64,000 nucleotides of DNA from Saprospiraceae bacterium (GCA_016715965.1 JADJXG010000001.1:2423501-2487500), one strand, 5' to 3'. Positions 18,227 through 24,760 are shown, numbered from the stretch's first letter. Numbers and translations: made by a program. The notes: generated by a model not told the origin, from the sequence alone.

Positions 18227-18312
18227 TTTTTTAAAATTTAGAAATAATTGCTTACTTTTTTCCAGGTTTTCGGCAATCCCTGATCTTCTGGCTCGATTGC
18301 CAATTGATGGGG

Positions 18313-18320
18313 CAAAGATG
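18313..18320 (-). promoter_or_regulatory. Cluster C promoter -7 box
   Basis: Minus strand CATCTTTG, 31 nt before the first cluster C leader element, in a block of about 300 bp that duplicates the cluster B promoter region (16920-17220 versus 18283-18590). Confidence 0.55.
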
Positions 18321-18384
18321 AGGTGGGTAGAAGCTCTCTACTGTCATCGAAATCTTAAGTAGTGTAAAAAAGTATTAAAAAGCA

Positions 18385-18424
18385 AAAGCAGCTCATTTGG
18401 CCTTTTGGTCAATGAGTTGCTTTT
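18385..18424 (-). terminator. Terminator of cluster D
   Basis: Stem AAAAGCAGCTCATT/AATGAGTTGCTTTT (one G-U pair), followed on the minus strand by a U-rich run. It lies downstream of mini-precursor 15 and is a diverged copy of the hairpin at 17022-17059. Confidence 0.75.
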
Positions 18425-18556
18425 AGACAGGAAACTGAGAAATGATGGCTTTAAATGATAGATGATATTTACAAAGCCATTTTGTGATACAGGAGTTAAC
18501 CTGTGTTTCTAGTTTTTAGCTGGGTTTTGAAGCGTTTTAATCAACTATGGATAGAT

Positions 18557-18619
18557 TTAATTGTGTTTTATTCCTCCTCCATTGACAGAGCTGGACTGTG
18601 TGTTGGTTAATTTTTTCAT
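18557..18619 (-). CDS. Mini-precursor 15 (cluster D, last gene)
   Basis: Reads MKKLTNTQSSSVNGGGIKHN, core GIKHN. The leader element 18641-18674 is diverged, but its second arm pair is extended (TTTGCC/GGCAAA). Confidence 0.78.
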   Translation of the reverse strand: MKKLTNTQSSSVNGGGIKHN

Positions 18620-18684
18620 TGGTTTAAAAATTTGAATTTTTGCCTGGTTTGTTATTGGTTTTTGGCAAACCCTAAGAGTATCAT

Positions 18685-18747
18685 TTAGTTCCATTTGTAA
18701 CCCCCAGCATGAAAGGTAATCATTTCCTTCTTGATCAATTTTTTCAT
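18685..18747 (-). CDS. Mini-precursor 16 (cluster D)
   Basis: Reads MKKLIKKEMITFHAGGYKWN, core GYKWN. Glu8-Met9 and Phe12 recover the canonical E-L...hydrophobic pattern of double-glycine leaders, which helps fix the register. Same core as the IS-disrupted copy 23. Leader element 18768-18802. Confidence 0.78.
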   Translation of the reverse strand: MKKLIKKEMITFHAGGYKWN

Positions 18748-18821
18748 ATTTATAAATTTGAAGTAAGAGCCTACTCTGTTATAGGTTTTCGGCAATCCCA
18801 TGTTGTTTCATTTAATTTTGA

Positions 18822-18884
18822 TTAATTGTAGCGCAATCCGCCACCATTTAAGCCTATAGACTGTGTTTTAGTTAATTTTTTCAT
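18822..18884 (-). CDS. Mini-precursor 17 (cluster D)
   Basis: Reads MKKLTKTQSIGLNGGGLRYN, core GLRYN. Leader element 18906-18939. Confidence 0.8.
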   Translation of the reverse strand: MKKLTKTQSIGLNGGGLRYN

Positions 18885-18968
18885 TGTTTTAAAAATTTGA
18901 AATTTTGCCTACTCTGTCATAGGTTTTCGGCAATCCCTGATTGAATACTTTGGTCGATATTTTTTAGA

Positions 18969-19031
18969 TCAGTTGAATTTTGCGCCTCCTCCATTGATGG
19001 AGCAAGACTGTGATGCATTTAGTTTTTTCAT
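18969..19031 (-). CDS. Mini-precursor 18 (cluster D)
   Basis: Reads MKKLNASQSCSINGGGAKFN, stop TGA, core GAKFN. It carries a cysteine at residue 10, within the leader. Leader element 19053-19086. Confidence 0.8.
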   Translation of the reverse strand: MKKLNASQSCSINGGGAKFN

Positions 19032-19118
19032 GATTGTAAAATTTTTGTTTTAAGCCTACTCTGATTCAGGTTTTCGGCAATCCCTGCATGGATAACTAGG
19101 ACAATTTTTAAATTTAGA

Positions 19119-19181
19119 TTAATTAAATCTGGCGCCTCCTCCATTGACGGAGCAAGACTGTGAGCTGGTTAATTTTTTCAT
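19119..19181 (-). CDS. Mini-precursor 19 (cluster D)
   Basis: Reads MKKLTSSQSCSVNGGGARFN, core GARFN. Cys10 as in copy 18. Leader element 19204-19237. Confidence 0.8.
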   Translation of the reverse strand: MKKLTSSQSCSVNGGGARFN

Positions 19182-19270
19182 TGATTTAAAGATTTTAATT
19201 TGATGCCTACTCTGATTCAGGTTTTCGGCAATCCCTGGATTTGATCAATTTGTGATTTTTAAAGATTGGA

Positions 19271-19333
19271 TTAGTTAAATTTGAATCCTCCTCCATTGAT
19301 GGATGATGATTGGAGTGCATTTAATTTTTTCAT
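19271..19333 (-). CDS. Mini-precursor 20 (cluster D)
   Basis: Reads MKKLNALQSSSINGGGFKFN, core GFKFN. Leader element 19355-19388. Confidence 0.8.
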   Translation of the reverse strand: MKKLNALQSSSINGGGFKFN

Positions 19334-19398
19334 GATTGTAATATTGTATTTTTAAGCCAACTCTGATTCAGGTTTTCGGCAATCTCCTTGACGGTCAT

Positions 19399-19461
19399 TT
19401 AATTAAAACGGAATCCTCCAGCTTGAATGGTAATCGTTTCCTTCTTGATCAATTTTTTCAT
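19399..19461 (-). CDS. Mini-precursor 21 (cluster D, first gene)
   Basis: Reads MKKLIKKETITIQAGGFRFN, core GFRFN. Glu8 and Ile12 again match the canonical leader pattern. Leader element 19484-19517; the promoter box follows at 19536-19543. Confidence 0.8.
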   Translation of the reverse strand: MKKLIKKETITIQAGGFRFN

Positions 19462-19517
19462 AATTTTTAAGTTTGATAATTTACACCTACTCTGATTCAG
19501 GTTTTCGGCAATCCCTT

Positions 19518-19963
19518 TTCATTTAATTGATACAACAAAGGTATGACGAGGACAAGTGGGGTCCGGATCACATGAAAGTAGGATTTTCTGGATTATTTGA
19601 ATCAGTATGCCTAATATATCTTCATTCGATGTATCAATTGTATTTTTGATTTTATACCACCCTTGCCAGCAAGTGAATGCATTTCATTGGAAGACAAGCA
19701 ATTTCTGAACTTTTGCTAAATCCATCAGATTTCGATTAAATACCCTTGGTATTCAATTTGTTTCTGTCAAATCTAAGGCTTGTTGCTTTGTTGGGGCAAT
19801 GGGGAAACATAAACCATGTGGAAAACCCACATTGATTCGGGTTCAGATCATTGTTATTGCAGCTACCCCTTTGATATGTGCAGTGATTGGACTATTTTAG
19901 ATAATGGACATTCATCCTCAAAGGGTCGGGTATTAAAATTCTATTGAATGAAGGGAGGGCAGA
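19518..19963. other. Region upstream of cluster D
   Basis: 446 bp holding the cluster D promoter at its left end. I see no mini-gene or other coding signal in the rest. Confidence 0.5.
19536..19543 (-). promoter_or_regulatory. Cluster D promoter -7 box with upstream conserved site
   Basis: Minus strand TACCTTTG, a good TAnnTTTG box about 20 nt before the first leader element. CCTACTTTCATGTGAT lies 23 nt upstream of the box and recurs, identical over 16 bases, 22 nt upstream of the cluster E box. It is a likely activator or sigma-factor contact site shared by the two clusters. Confidence 0.65.
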
Positions 19964-20620
19964 TTAGGGATTTTCAAATCCAATTTCGATGTTTTTTAGT
20001 TTGTCATCAACCAAGCTGTAAATGGCATAATATATTGGCATATTGTTTCTTTCTAAAAATTTGGTGTTGCTGTCGTTGGGCAACTCAATTCTATAAGCGA
20101 GATCGATGGTATTTTTTGTACTGTCTTTGGCGAGATAGCAAAAACCCAGTTTTTCGACAATTTCCTTCCTGCTCATCCCAAGTTGTATTCCTTTTTCTGT
20201 TTTAAACACAGGTATATTTAACTGGCGGAACTCTTGTTGAGTATTGTCAGAATGGGAAACATTCATTACGCTAATCTGATTGGGATAGTCAGCTGGATAT
20301 ACCGTTAAAACCAGTTTTTGCTTTCTGTCTGCGCTAAAGTAGCTGTGGTTTGATCCAGCCTCCAATTGGGTTTGATGACCGAGTAATTTTATGACACTTT
20401 CAGCATTTCTAAGGACAATTCCTGAAACCGAGGTGTCCGGATTGATAAAAATACAATTGGGTGGGTCAAATGGTTTCATGGTATCATGATCGGTGTTCTT
20501 CAGGTCATTGGATCTTGGGATTTTTTCCATTTGATCATTTAATTTGACGTTCTGTGTACCCGAATGAATACAACTTATCAAAAGTGCGAATGAAATTAAT
20601 GTTGACAAAAGGACCCTCAT
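19964..20620 (-). CDS. Putative lipoprotein inside the peptide locus
   Basis: 218 residues with a lipoprotein signal: hydrophobic stretch LLSTLISFALLIS then Cys17. The mature part has no family I recognise; it is mixed alpha/beta in composition with KGIQLGMSRKEIVEKLGFCY, a phrase like those of small envelope proteins with SmpA/BamE-like or Bor-like folds. It lies between clusters D and E on the same strand, so an accessory role (immunity, receptor) is possible but is only guilt by association. Confidence 0.6.
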   Translation of the reverse strand: MRVLLSTLISFALLISCIHSGTQNVKLNDQMEKIPRSNDLKNTDHDTMKPFDPPNCIFINPDTSVSGIVLRNAESVIKLLGHQTQLEAGSNHSYFSADRKQKLVLTVYPADYPNQISVMNVSHSDNTQQEFRQLNIPVFKTEKGIQLGMSRKEIVEKLGFCYLAKDSTKNTIDLAYRIELPNDSNTKFLERNNMPIYYAIYSLVDDKLKNIEIGFENP

Positions 20621-20913
20621 ATTTTAAACTTTGGTTTTGATAGCATCAGGCAAATAAGTAAATTCTTGCTTTCAAGTGTTACGCATCATGGCAATTCTCG
20701 CTTTTCCACTAAAATTTGATCAAAGATAGGCCTTTACAATCTTTTGAAAATCATTATTTTCTATTAGTCGAAAGGATTGAATTATGTTCAATCAAAGATG
20801 AATTTTACCGAAAAAAGGGCGGGTCGTAAATCTTTGGTTTTAGGTTCAGGTATTTTTTCCAATTCAATCCAGCCTTACAATGCTGCAATGGTAGAAAATC
20901 CAATCCTTATGCC
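20621..20913. other. Intergenic region in the peptide locus
   Basis: 293 bp between two minus-strand genes. No mini-gene, leader element or hairpin is recognisable. Confidence 0.45.
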
Positions 20914-21492
20914 TCAATAGTCTTTTTCGATCACTGTGCATATTGACAATATCAATCCCGTAGAAAACACTTTTGTGGTGTCCACGGTAAAAGTGAGATG
21001 TTGCCCATTGTCTTTGCTCGCTATGGTAAATTCATCACTGAAATCTTTGTATCGGACACCGATGTGAAAATAGGTATTTTTTTTCTTGGTTTGAACTGAA
21101 AAATCCACCGCATACTTTTTCCCAATGGGTAAAATCAACCACAGTGTTCCTCCAATGGTTACTAAAGGACCAATAGGAAATGAGCCAACATTTTCCGATT
21201 CAAAAGTAACTGTATTGTTGTAAAAGTCACCCTGATAAGGAGGTATTAAATTTAGATACATGGGTCCTTGTGTTGTGTGCTCAATACCGTGGTTCAGGCT
21301 CAGACGAACTGTTCTTAGCATTAATTCAATTTCGTCTTTTACGTTGCCATGGATATCAATATTTGTCTGATCAATGATATCCAACCATTCTCCAGGTGAC
21401 AAATCAGCCAAAGGTGTAAAGATCCCATCCGGAGTAATGGGCGGCTGTTTGGTGTTTTTTACCCTGGTTGGATTTTCTAGAATTCTTTTCAT
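20914..21492 (-). CDS. Unknown protein under the mini-precursor leader element
   Basis: 192 residues starting MKRILENPTRVKNTKQPP and continuing with no signal peptide or membrane helix. The second half is beta-rich (PIGPLVTIGGTLWLILPIGKKYAVDFSVQ). I do not recognise a family. A diverged copy of the array's leader element sits at 21513-21543, about 20 nt before the ATG, the same spacing as for the mini-genes. The start MKRI also resembles the mini-precursors' MKRL. It is therefore probably controlled with the peptides and may be a larger member, partner or immunity factor of the system. Confidence 0.65.
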   Translation of the reverse strand: MKRILENPTRVKNTKQPPITPDGIFTPLADLSPGEWLDIIDQTNIDIHGNVKDEIELMLRTVRLSLNHGIEHTTQGPMYLNLIPPYQGDFYNNTVTFESENVGSFPIGPLVTIGGTLWLILPIGKKYAVDFSVQTKKKNTYFHIGVRYKDFSDEFTIASKDNGQHLTFTVDTTKVFSTGLILSICTVIEKDY

Positions 21493-21512
21493 TTTATTTC
21501 AATTTGAGCTGG

Positions 21513-21543
21513 TGCTTACTCTATTCGGTTTTCAGCTTCCCCG
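21513..21543 (-). promoter_or_regulatory. Leader element copy before the 192-residue gene
   Basis: Reads CGGGGAAGCTGAAAACCG, then AATAGAG, then TAAGCA on the minus strand. Relative to the consensus, arm TGCC has become AGCT while arm GGCA has become AGCA, so the C-G pair is replaced by T-A. The outer arms are CGG/CCG instead of CAGG/CCTG. Both changes preserve pairing. Confidence 0.65.
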
Positions 21544-22273
21544 TTTTTTTTGGCAATATTGTTTATGGTTTAAAATAGGATATTTTACAAGTTGGTGCAC
21601 TATCCAAAACCCTATCACTACAATTACAATTGTGAATCAATTTGGTTTTTGAAATGCTTAGGTTTGTTAGTGAATTATATCAGGACCTTTATTCTGGTCA
21701 AAAGGCATTTATGAATTGGGGGTCTTTCATAGAAAGGGTCAAATTAATCTTTTATCCAAATCTCCTATTATTTGGAGGTATCACCGGACAATCCAAGATT
21801 TTCAATAGCTATCGGCTTATTTGATATCACAGACTCTTTATTTTTGATGAATCATCGTATCATCCAATGATTCCCTGCAAATCTGCTTGTAGATTGAAGG
21901 AAAGGGCATGAATATCCAGCTAAGATTTTTTTAGATGAAATGGCAAACGAAGTTTGGAGAATTTTGGGGACCAGCAGTAATTATTCCCGGTTTGGAACTT
22001 TTAAGTGAAGGGTTTTATGGAAAATGCAAGCTGGCTTACAACAAAAAAAACAAACGATAGCTGCTGATTTATGGGTCACAAGTCAAGGGATCTTGTTTTT
22101 ATTTCCACCATCCCTGACTGCAAGCCAGGGAGTGATGGAATTTGGATAACTTAATATTTTAGCAAATACTTTCGGAAATGGAAGCAATAAATTGATCATT
22201 CACCTTATCCGGTAAGTTGTATATTAGATGGGTCAATCTAAGCCGTTTTGCTGTGTTGGTAACAGAATGTTTA
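21544..22273. other. Intergenic region between cluster E and the 192-residue gene
   Basis: 730 bp. It contains an imperfect hairpin at about 22108-22142 (arms around TCCCTG/CAGGGA) but no poly-U tract, so it is at best a weak terminator for cluster E. No supported gene; a 60-codon plus-strand frame at 21642 has no good features. Confidence 0.45.
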
Positions 22274-22336
22274 TTAATTATATCTTATTCCACCGGCATG
22301 GATGGATTCGGTCTGTGATCTTTGTAACTTTTTCAT
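22274..22336 (-). CDS. Mini-precursor 22 (cluster E, last gene)
   Basis: Reads MKKLQRSQTESIHAGGIRYN, core GIRYN. It is the one mini-gene with no recognisable leader element; only about 70 bp separate it from the stop of copy 23. It is now cut off from the cluster E promoter by the IS3 element. Confidence 0.75.
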   Translation of the reverse strand: MKKLQRSQTESIHAGGIRYN

Positions 22337-22403
22337 TTTCTTATAAATTTATAATGAGTAATCGCAATTGATTAAATTTTCCCTTAAACTCAGGATGATT
22401 GAA

Positions 22404-22411
22404 TCAGTTCC
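22404..22411 (-). pseudogene. 3' remnant of mini-precursor 23 beyond the IS3 element
   Basis: These eight bases supply the last two bases of the Trp19 codon, the Asn20 codon and the TGA stop of the gene interrupted by the IS3-family element (5' part at 23881-23935). Joining the two parts with a single ATT gives a perfect 63-bp mini-gene. Confidence 0.75.
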
Positions 22412-22510
22412 ATTTGACATGGTACCAATAAATGGGACACTGATCTAATTTAGTTAAAAAATAAAATTAGTACACATTTTACCCCTGCGACAAAGATAAG
22501 CATTGCTCCC

Positions 22511-22583
22511 AAAATGTCAAGAGCAAGTCGAGTTCCGCCGGAAGAATACAGAATAAAGAGGTCGGCGGAACTCTTGACATTTT
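22511..22583. repeat. Inverted repeat in the 3' tail of the IS3 element
   Basis: AAAATGTCAAGAG and TTCCGCCG on the left are separated by a 9-base insert; on the right the reverse complement, CGGCGGAA joined to CTCTTGACATTTT, is continuous. It would form a strong hairpin of about 21 pairs with a bulge. It might protect or terminate the transposase transcript, or be a trace of a nested insertion. Confidence 0.6.
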
Positions 22584-22645
22584 GTCCGCAATAAGCTTGG
22601 TCCTCGTCTAAGGGTAAAAATGCAAAGTCATGTTTTGTTTCCATA

Positions 22646-23536
22646 TTAGTTGCAATGAGTGAATTGATTTTTCGAATAATAAATATTTTCAAATTCTAAG
22701 GGTGTATAGTATTGAATGGATGAATGCCTTCTGATTGTGTTGTAATAGCCATCTATGTATTCAAACAGAGTGAATCTTAATTGATCCAAATCATCAAATA
22801 CAGTACCTCTAATGCATTCGCATTTGAGCCTTGAGAAAAATGATTCGGCAATTGCGTTGTCATAAACTTCGTTTTTGCGAGTCATACTTTGTCTATTTCC
22901 TTTAATGGCATTTTTGAAATCTTTACTAGAGTACTGCGTTCCTCGGTCAGAATGGACAATCACACTTAATTTATTTTGGATGCATTTCAGTTTTGCTTTA
23001 TTGAAGGCTGAAATAACCAGTTCGCTTCTCATATGAGTCTGAACATCCCAGCCCACTACTTTATGCAAATAAGTATCAATCCAAGTTGAAAGATAGGCCC
23101 ATTGGCCATTCTTTAAAGGAATGTAGGTAATGTCACCAACCCATACTTCATTTGGTTTTTGCGCCTTTCCAAAATCAAGAAGTAAATTGGGTGCAGGAAA
23201 TTTGGTCCCGGTGGAATCAGTTGTTTTTGGAACAAAACTCTTTGGCTGGATTGCTTTCAAATTTTGTTCCTTCATACATTTGCGAATCAAATGGCGGCTA
23301 ACATTTTTTGAATATTTTACGGCTAATTCCATTTTAATTCTACGACTTCCATACCTATTCATATGAGAGTCAAATACGGATTTTATTCGGTCTCTTAATC
23401 CCAAATGTTTAGTGGGAGAATCCCTCCTGTGGATAAAATGATACAAAGTATTCCTTGGAATATTCATCATCTTGCAAAGCTTGTTAGTAGGATACACACC
23501 GCTTAGACTCTGGATAAATTCAGCTTTTGGTTTCAT
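22646..23536 (-). CDS. IS3 transposase OrfB (DDE integrase)
   Basis: 296 residues. An N-terminal HTH_21-type part is followed by the rve integrase core with the catalytic triad in VWVGDITYIPL (Asp), IVHSDRGTQYSS (Asp) and YDNAIAESFFSRLK (Glu). It starts 4 bp inside the end of orfA (ATGA overlap), so it is made by coupling or by the programmed -1 frameshift typical of IS3. It appears intact. Confidence 0.95.
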   Translation of the reverse strand: MKPKAEFIQSLSGVYPTNKLCKMMNIPRNTLYHFIHRRDSPTKHLGLRDRIKSVFDSHMNRYGSRRIKMELAVKYSKNVSRHLIRKCMKEQNLKAIQPKSFVPKTTDSTGTKFPAPNLLLDFGKAQKPNEVWVGDITYIPLKNGQWAYLSTWIDTYLHKVVGWDVQTHMRSELVISAFNKAKLKCIQNKLSVIVHSDRGTQYSSKDFKNAIKGNRQSMTRKNEVYDNAIAESFFSRLKCECIRGTVFDDLDQLRFTLFEYIDGYYNTIRRHSSIQYYTPLEFENIYYSKNQFTHCN

Positions 23537-23832
23537 GTCTGCCGGCTGAAAATGTTCAAGGCTTTTTTTAAAATATCCCTTTCCATTTCAACATCCCTTA
23601 ATTTCTTACGGAGCTGTTCAAGTTCAGTATAAGGATTATTTGTTCCTGGCTGGACGGAAGCATTCCTGGTAATCCTGATTTGACTACGCCAATTGTAAAG
23701 CATTTGCTTACTAACGCCAAGAGAATCAGCTAATTCGCTAGCGTTCCTCCCGGATTCGAGCAAATGAATGGCATTAAGCTTAAACTCGGTATCGTACCTC
23801 CTCCTCCGATTGTTTGTCTTTGATTGATCCAT
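23533..23832 (-). CDS. IS3 transposase OrfA (HTH)
   Basis: 99 residues with the HTH RRYDTEFKLNAIHLLESG and NASELADSLGVSKQMLYNWRSQ, then a leucine-zipper-like tail (ELEQLRKKLRDVEMERDILKKAL). It is the DNA-binding partner of OrfB. Intact. Confidence 0.93.
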   Translation of the reverse strand: MDQSKTNNRRRRYDTEFKLNAIHLLESGRNASELADSLGVSKQMLYNWRSQIRITRNASVQPGTNNPYTELEQLRKKLRDVEMERDILKKALNIFSRQT

Positions 23833-23880
23833 AACACAAATTTAAGTTAGATTTGTGTACCATTTTCTTGGACCACTTCA

Positions 23881-23935
23881 ATTTATAGCCTGCACCCTGG
23901 ATAGTACAGATCTGTTTTTTAATTAGTTTTTTCAT
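23881..23935 (-). pseudogene. Mini-precursor 23 (cluster E), disrupted by the IS3 element
   Basis: The 5' part encodes MKKLIKKQICTIQGAGYK and is broken by the IS3 element. Removing the element and one ATT copy joins it to 22404-22411 and gives MKKLIKKQICTIQGAGYKWN, exactly 20 residues, core GYKWN. Leader element 23957-23990, with a T-G wobble in the second arm pair. Confidence 0.82.
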
Positions 23936-24025
23936 GAATTAAATGTTTAAAATGAATGCCTACTCTGTCTTAGGTTTTCAGCATACCCTGATTGTTATCG
24001 TTCTAATGTATGTTCAAATAATACA

Positions 24026-24088
24026 CTAGTTCCATCGGTAGCCAGCCCCATTGATGGAAGTTGTTTGTTGGTTGGTTAATTTTTTCAT
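24026..24088 (-). CDS. Mini-precursor 24 (cluster E)
   Basis: Reads MKKLTNQQTTSINGAGYRWN, stop TAG, core GYRWN. Leader element 24111-24145. Confidence 0.8.
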   Translation of the reverse strand: MKKLTNQQTTSINGAGYRWN

Positions 24089-24180
24089 TGGTTAAAGAAT
24101 TTAAATTTATTGCCTACTCTTGGATCAGGTTTTCGGCATCGCCTGTTTGTAATCGTACTAATTTAATTTCAAGTAAAATA

Positions 24181-24244
24181 TTAATTCCAGCGAATGCCAG
24201 CTCCATTGATAGAAGTCGTTTGTTTGTTGGTTAATTTTTTTCAT
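24181..24244 (-). pseudogene. Mini-precursor 25 (cluster E), +1 A frameshift as written
   Basis: Seven A follow ATG instead of six, shifting the frame. With six it reads MKKLTNKQTTSINGAGIRWN, core GIRWN. Leader element 24268-24302 shows the compensatory T-A pair in place of C-G. A homopolymer sequencing error or slippage-based switching are both possible. Confidence 0.65.
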
Positions 24245-24320
24245 GGTTATATGAATTTAAAAGTTTATGCTTACTCTTGGATCAGGTTTTCAGCCTCGCC
24301 TGTTGTTATGTGGTTAATAA

Positions 24321-24383
24321 TTAATTGAATCTTAAACCTCCACCATTGAGTGAAGCTGTTTGTTTGTTGGTTAATTTTTTCAT
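24321..24383 (-). CDS. Mini-precursor 26 (cluster E)
   Basis: Reads MKKLTNKQTASLNGGGLRFN, core GLRFN. Its leader element (24407-24442) is decayed in the middle. Confidence 0.78.
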   Translation of the reverse strand: MKKLTNKQTASLNGGGLRFN

Positions 24384-24477
24384 GGTTATATGAATTTAAT
24401 AGTTTATGCTTACTCTTGGATTGTGTCTTCCCGCACTCCCTGGTTGTAATCGTTCTAATCCAATTTCAAGTAAAATA

Positions 24478-24541
24478 TTAGTTCCAGCGAAAGCCAGCTC
24501 CATTGATAGAAGTCGTTTGTTTGTTGGTTAATTTTTTTCAT
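24478..24541 (-). pseudogene. Mini-precursor 27 (cluster E), +1 A frameshift as written
   Basis: Same seven-A tract as copy 25. With six A it reads MKKLTNKQTTSINGAGFRWN, core GFRWN. It is a near duplicate of copy 25 with its leader element at 24565-24599. Confidence 0.65.
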
Positions 24542-24624
24542 GGTTATATGAATTTAAAAGTTTATGCTTACTCTTGGATCAGGTTTTCAGCTTCGCCTGT
24601 TGTTTATTGATTGCTTTGTGAAAA

Positions 24625-24687
24625 TCAATTGGCTCTGAAGCCAGCTCCATTGATACTTTCTGCCTGGATTTTGTTTATTTTTTTCAT
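24625..24687 (-). CDS. Mini-precursor 28 (cluster E, first gene)
   Basis: Reads MKKINKIQAESINGAGFRAN, stop TGA, core GFRAN. Here seven A after ATG are in frame because codon 4 is ATA. Leader element 24704-24738; promoter box at 24753-24760. Confidence 0.8.
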   Translation of the reverse strand: MKKINKIQAESINGAGFRAN

Positions 24688-24752
24688 TTTGTTTATTTTT
24701 ATTTGCCTACTCTTGGATCAGGTTTTCGGCATCGCCTGTTTTTTTGACATGA

Positions 24753-24760
24753 CAAAGGTA
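24753..24760 (-). promoter_or_regulatory. Cluster E promoter -7 box with upstream conserved site
   Basis: Minus strand TACCTTTG, 15 nt before the first leader element, just after the HlyD-like gene. CCTACTTTCATGTGAT lies 22 nt upstream, as at cluster D. The precursors are thus probably transcribed separately from the exporter operon. Confidence 0.65.

Larger units (their letters stand above)
22415..23880 (-). mobile_element. IS3-family insertion sequence (about 1466 bp)
   Basis: Terminal inverted repeats start TGACATGGTACCAATAAATG on the left and TGAAGTGGTCCAAGAAAATG on the right (minus strand), matching over about 30 bases with mismatches. A direct repeat ATT (22412-22414 and 23881-23883) flanks the element, the 3-bp target duplication usual for IS3. 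It carries orfA and orfB overlapping by 4 bp. It interrupts mini-precursor 23. Downstream of orfB is an unusually long 230-bp tail with a strong inverted repeat (22511-22583). Confidence 0.92.
15697..24738 (-). repeat. Array of 28 mini-precursor genes with a shared ~34-nt leader element
   Basis: On the minus strand this region holds 28 related 20-residue peptide genes in five clusters, interrupted by two larger genes and an IS3 element. Each mini-gene except the one at 22274 has, 20-25 nt before its start, a copy of an element reading CAGGGATTGCCGAAAACCTG, then AAACAGAG, then TAGGCA. Copies lie at 15781-15814, 15921-15954, 16059-16092, 16619-16652, 16758-16791, 16886-16919, 17290-17309 (decayed), 17404-17437, 17544-17577, 17684-17717, 17823-17856, 17962-17995, 18103-18136, 18249-18282, 18641-18674 (diverged), 18768-18802, 18906-18939, 19053-19086, 19204-19237, 19355-19388, 19484-19517, 23957-23990, 24111-24145, 24268-24302, 24407-24442 (decayed), 24565-24599 and 24704-24738, plus 21513-21543 before a larger gene. 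Arms CAGG/CCTG and TGCC/GGCA interlock as in an H-type pseudoknot. Confidence 0.85.

Noticed and set aside
15781..19517. The regular ~34-nt repeats with about 100-bp intervals looked like a CRISPR array.
   Set aside because: The intervals are related 63-bp coding genes rather than unique spacers, repeats are degenerate and lie at fixed distance from start codons, and no cas gene is nearby.
21642..21824. A 60-codon plus-strand frame between the peptide clusters.
   Set aside because: No recognisable start context, no conserved pattern, and it lies in an otherwise featureless region.
22450..22692. An 80-codon frame overlapping the end of IS3 orfB as a passenger gene.
   Set aside because: It runs through the inverted repeat and overlaps orfB in another frame; composition does not support coding.
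23881..23935. The IS3-disrupted mini-gene as a functional fusion reading into the IS.
   Set aside because: The frame does continue into the IS end, but the exact reconstruction of a 20-residue gene on IS removal makes disruption the simpler reading.
15697..24687. Microcin C-like biology because of the C-terminal Asn in a very short peptide.
   Set aside because: No ThiF/MccB-like adenylyltransferase gene is present in the window; kept only as an analogy.
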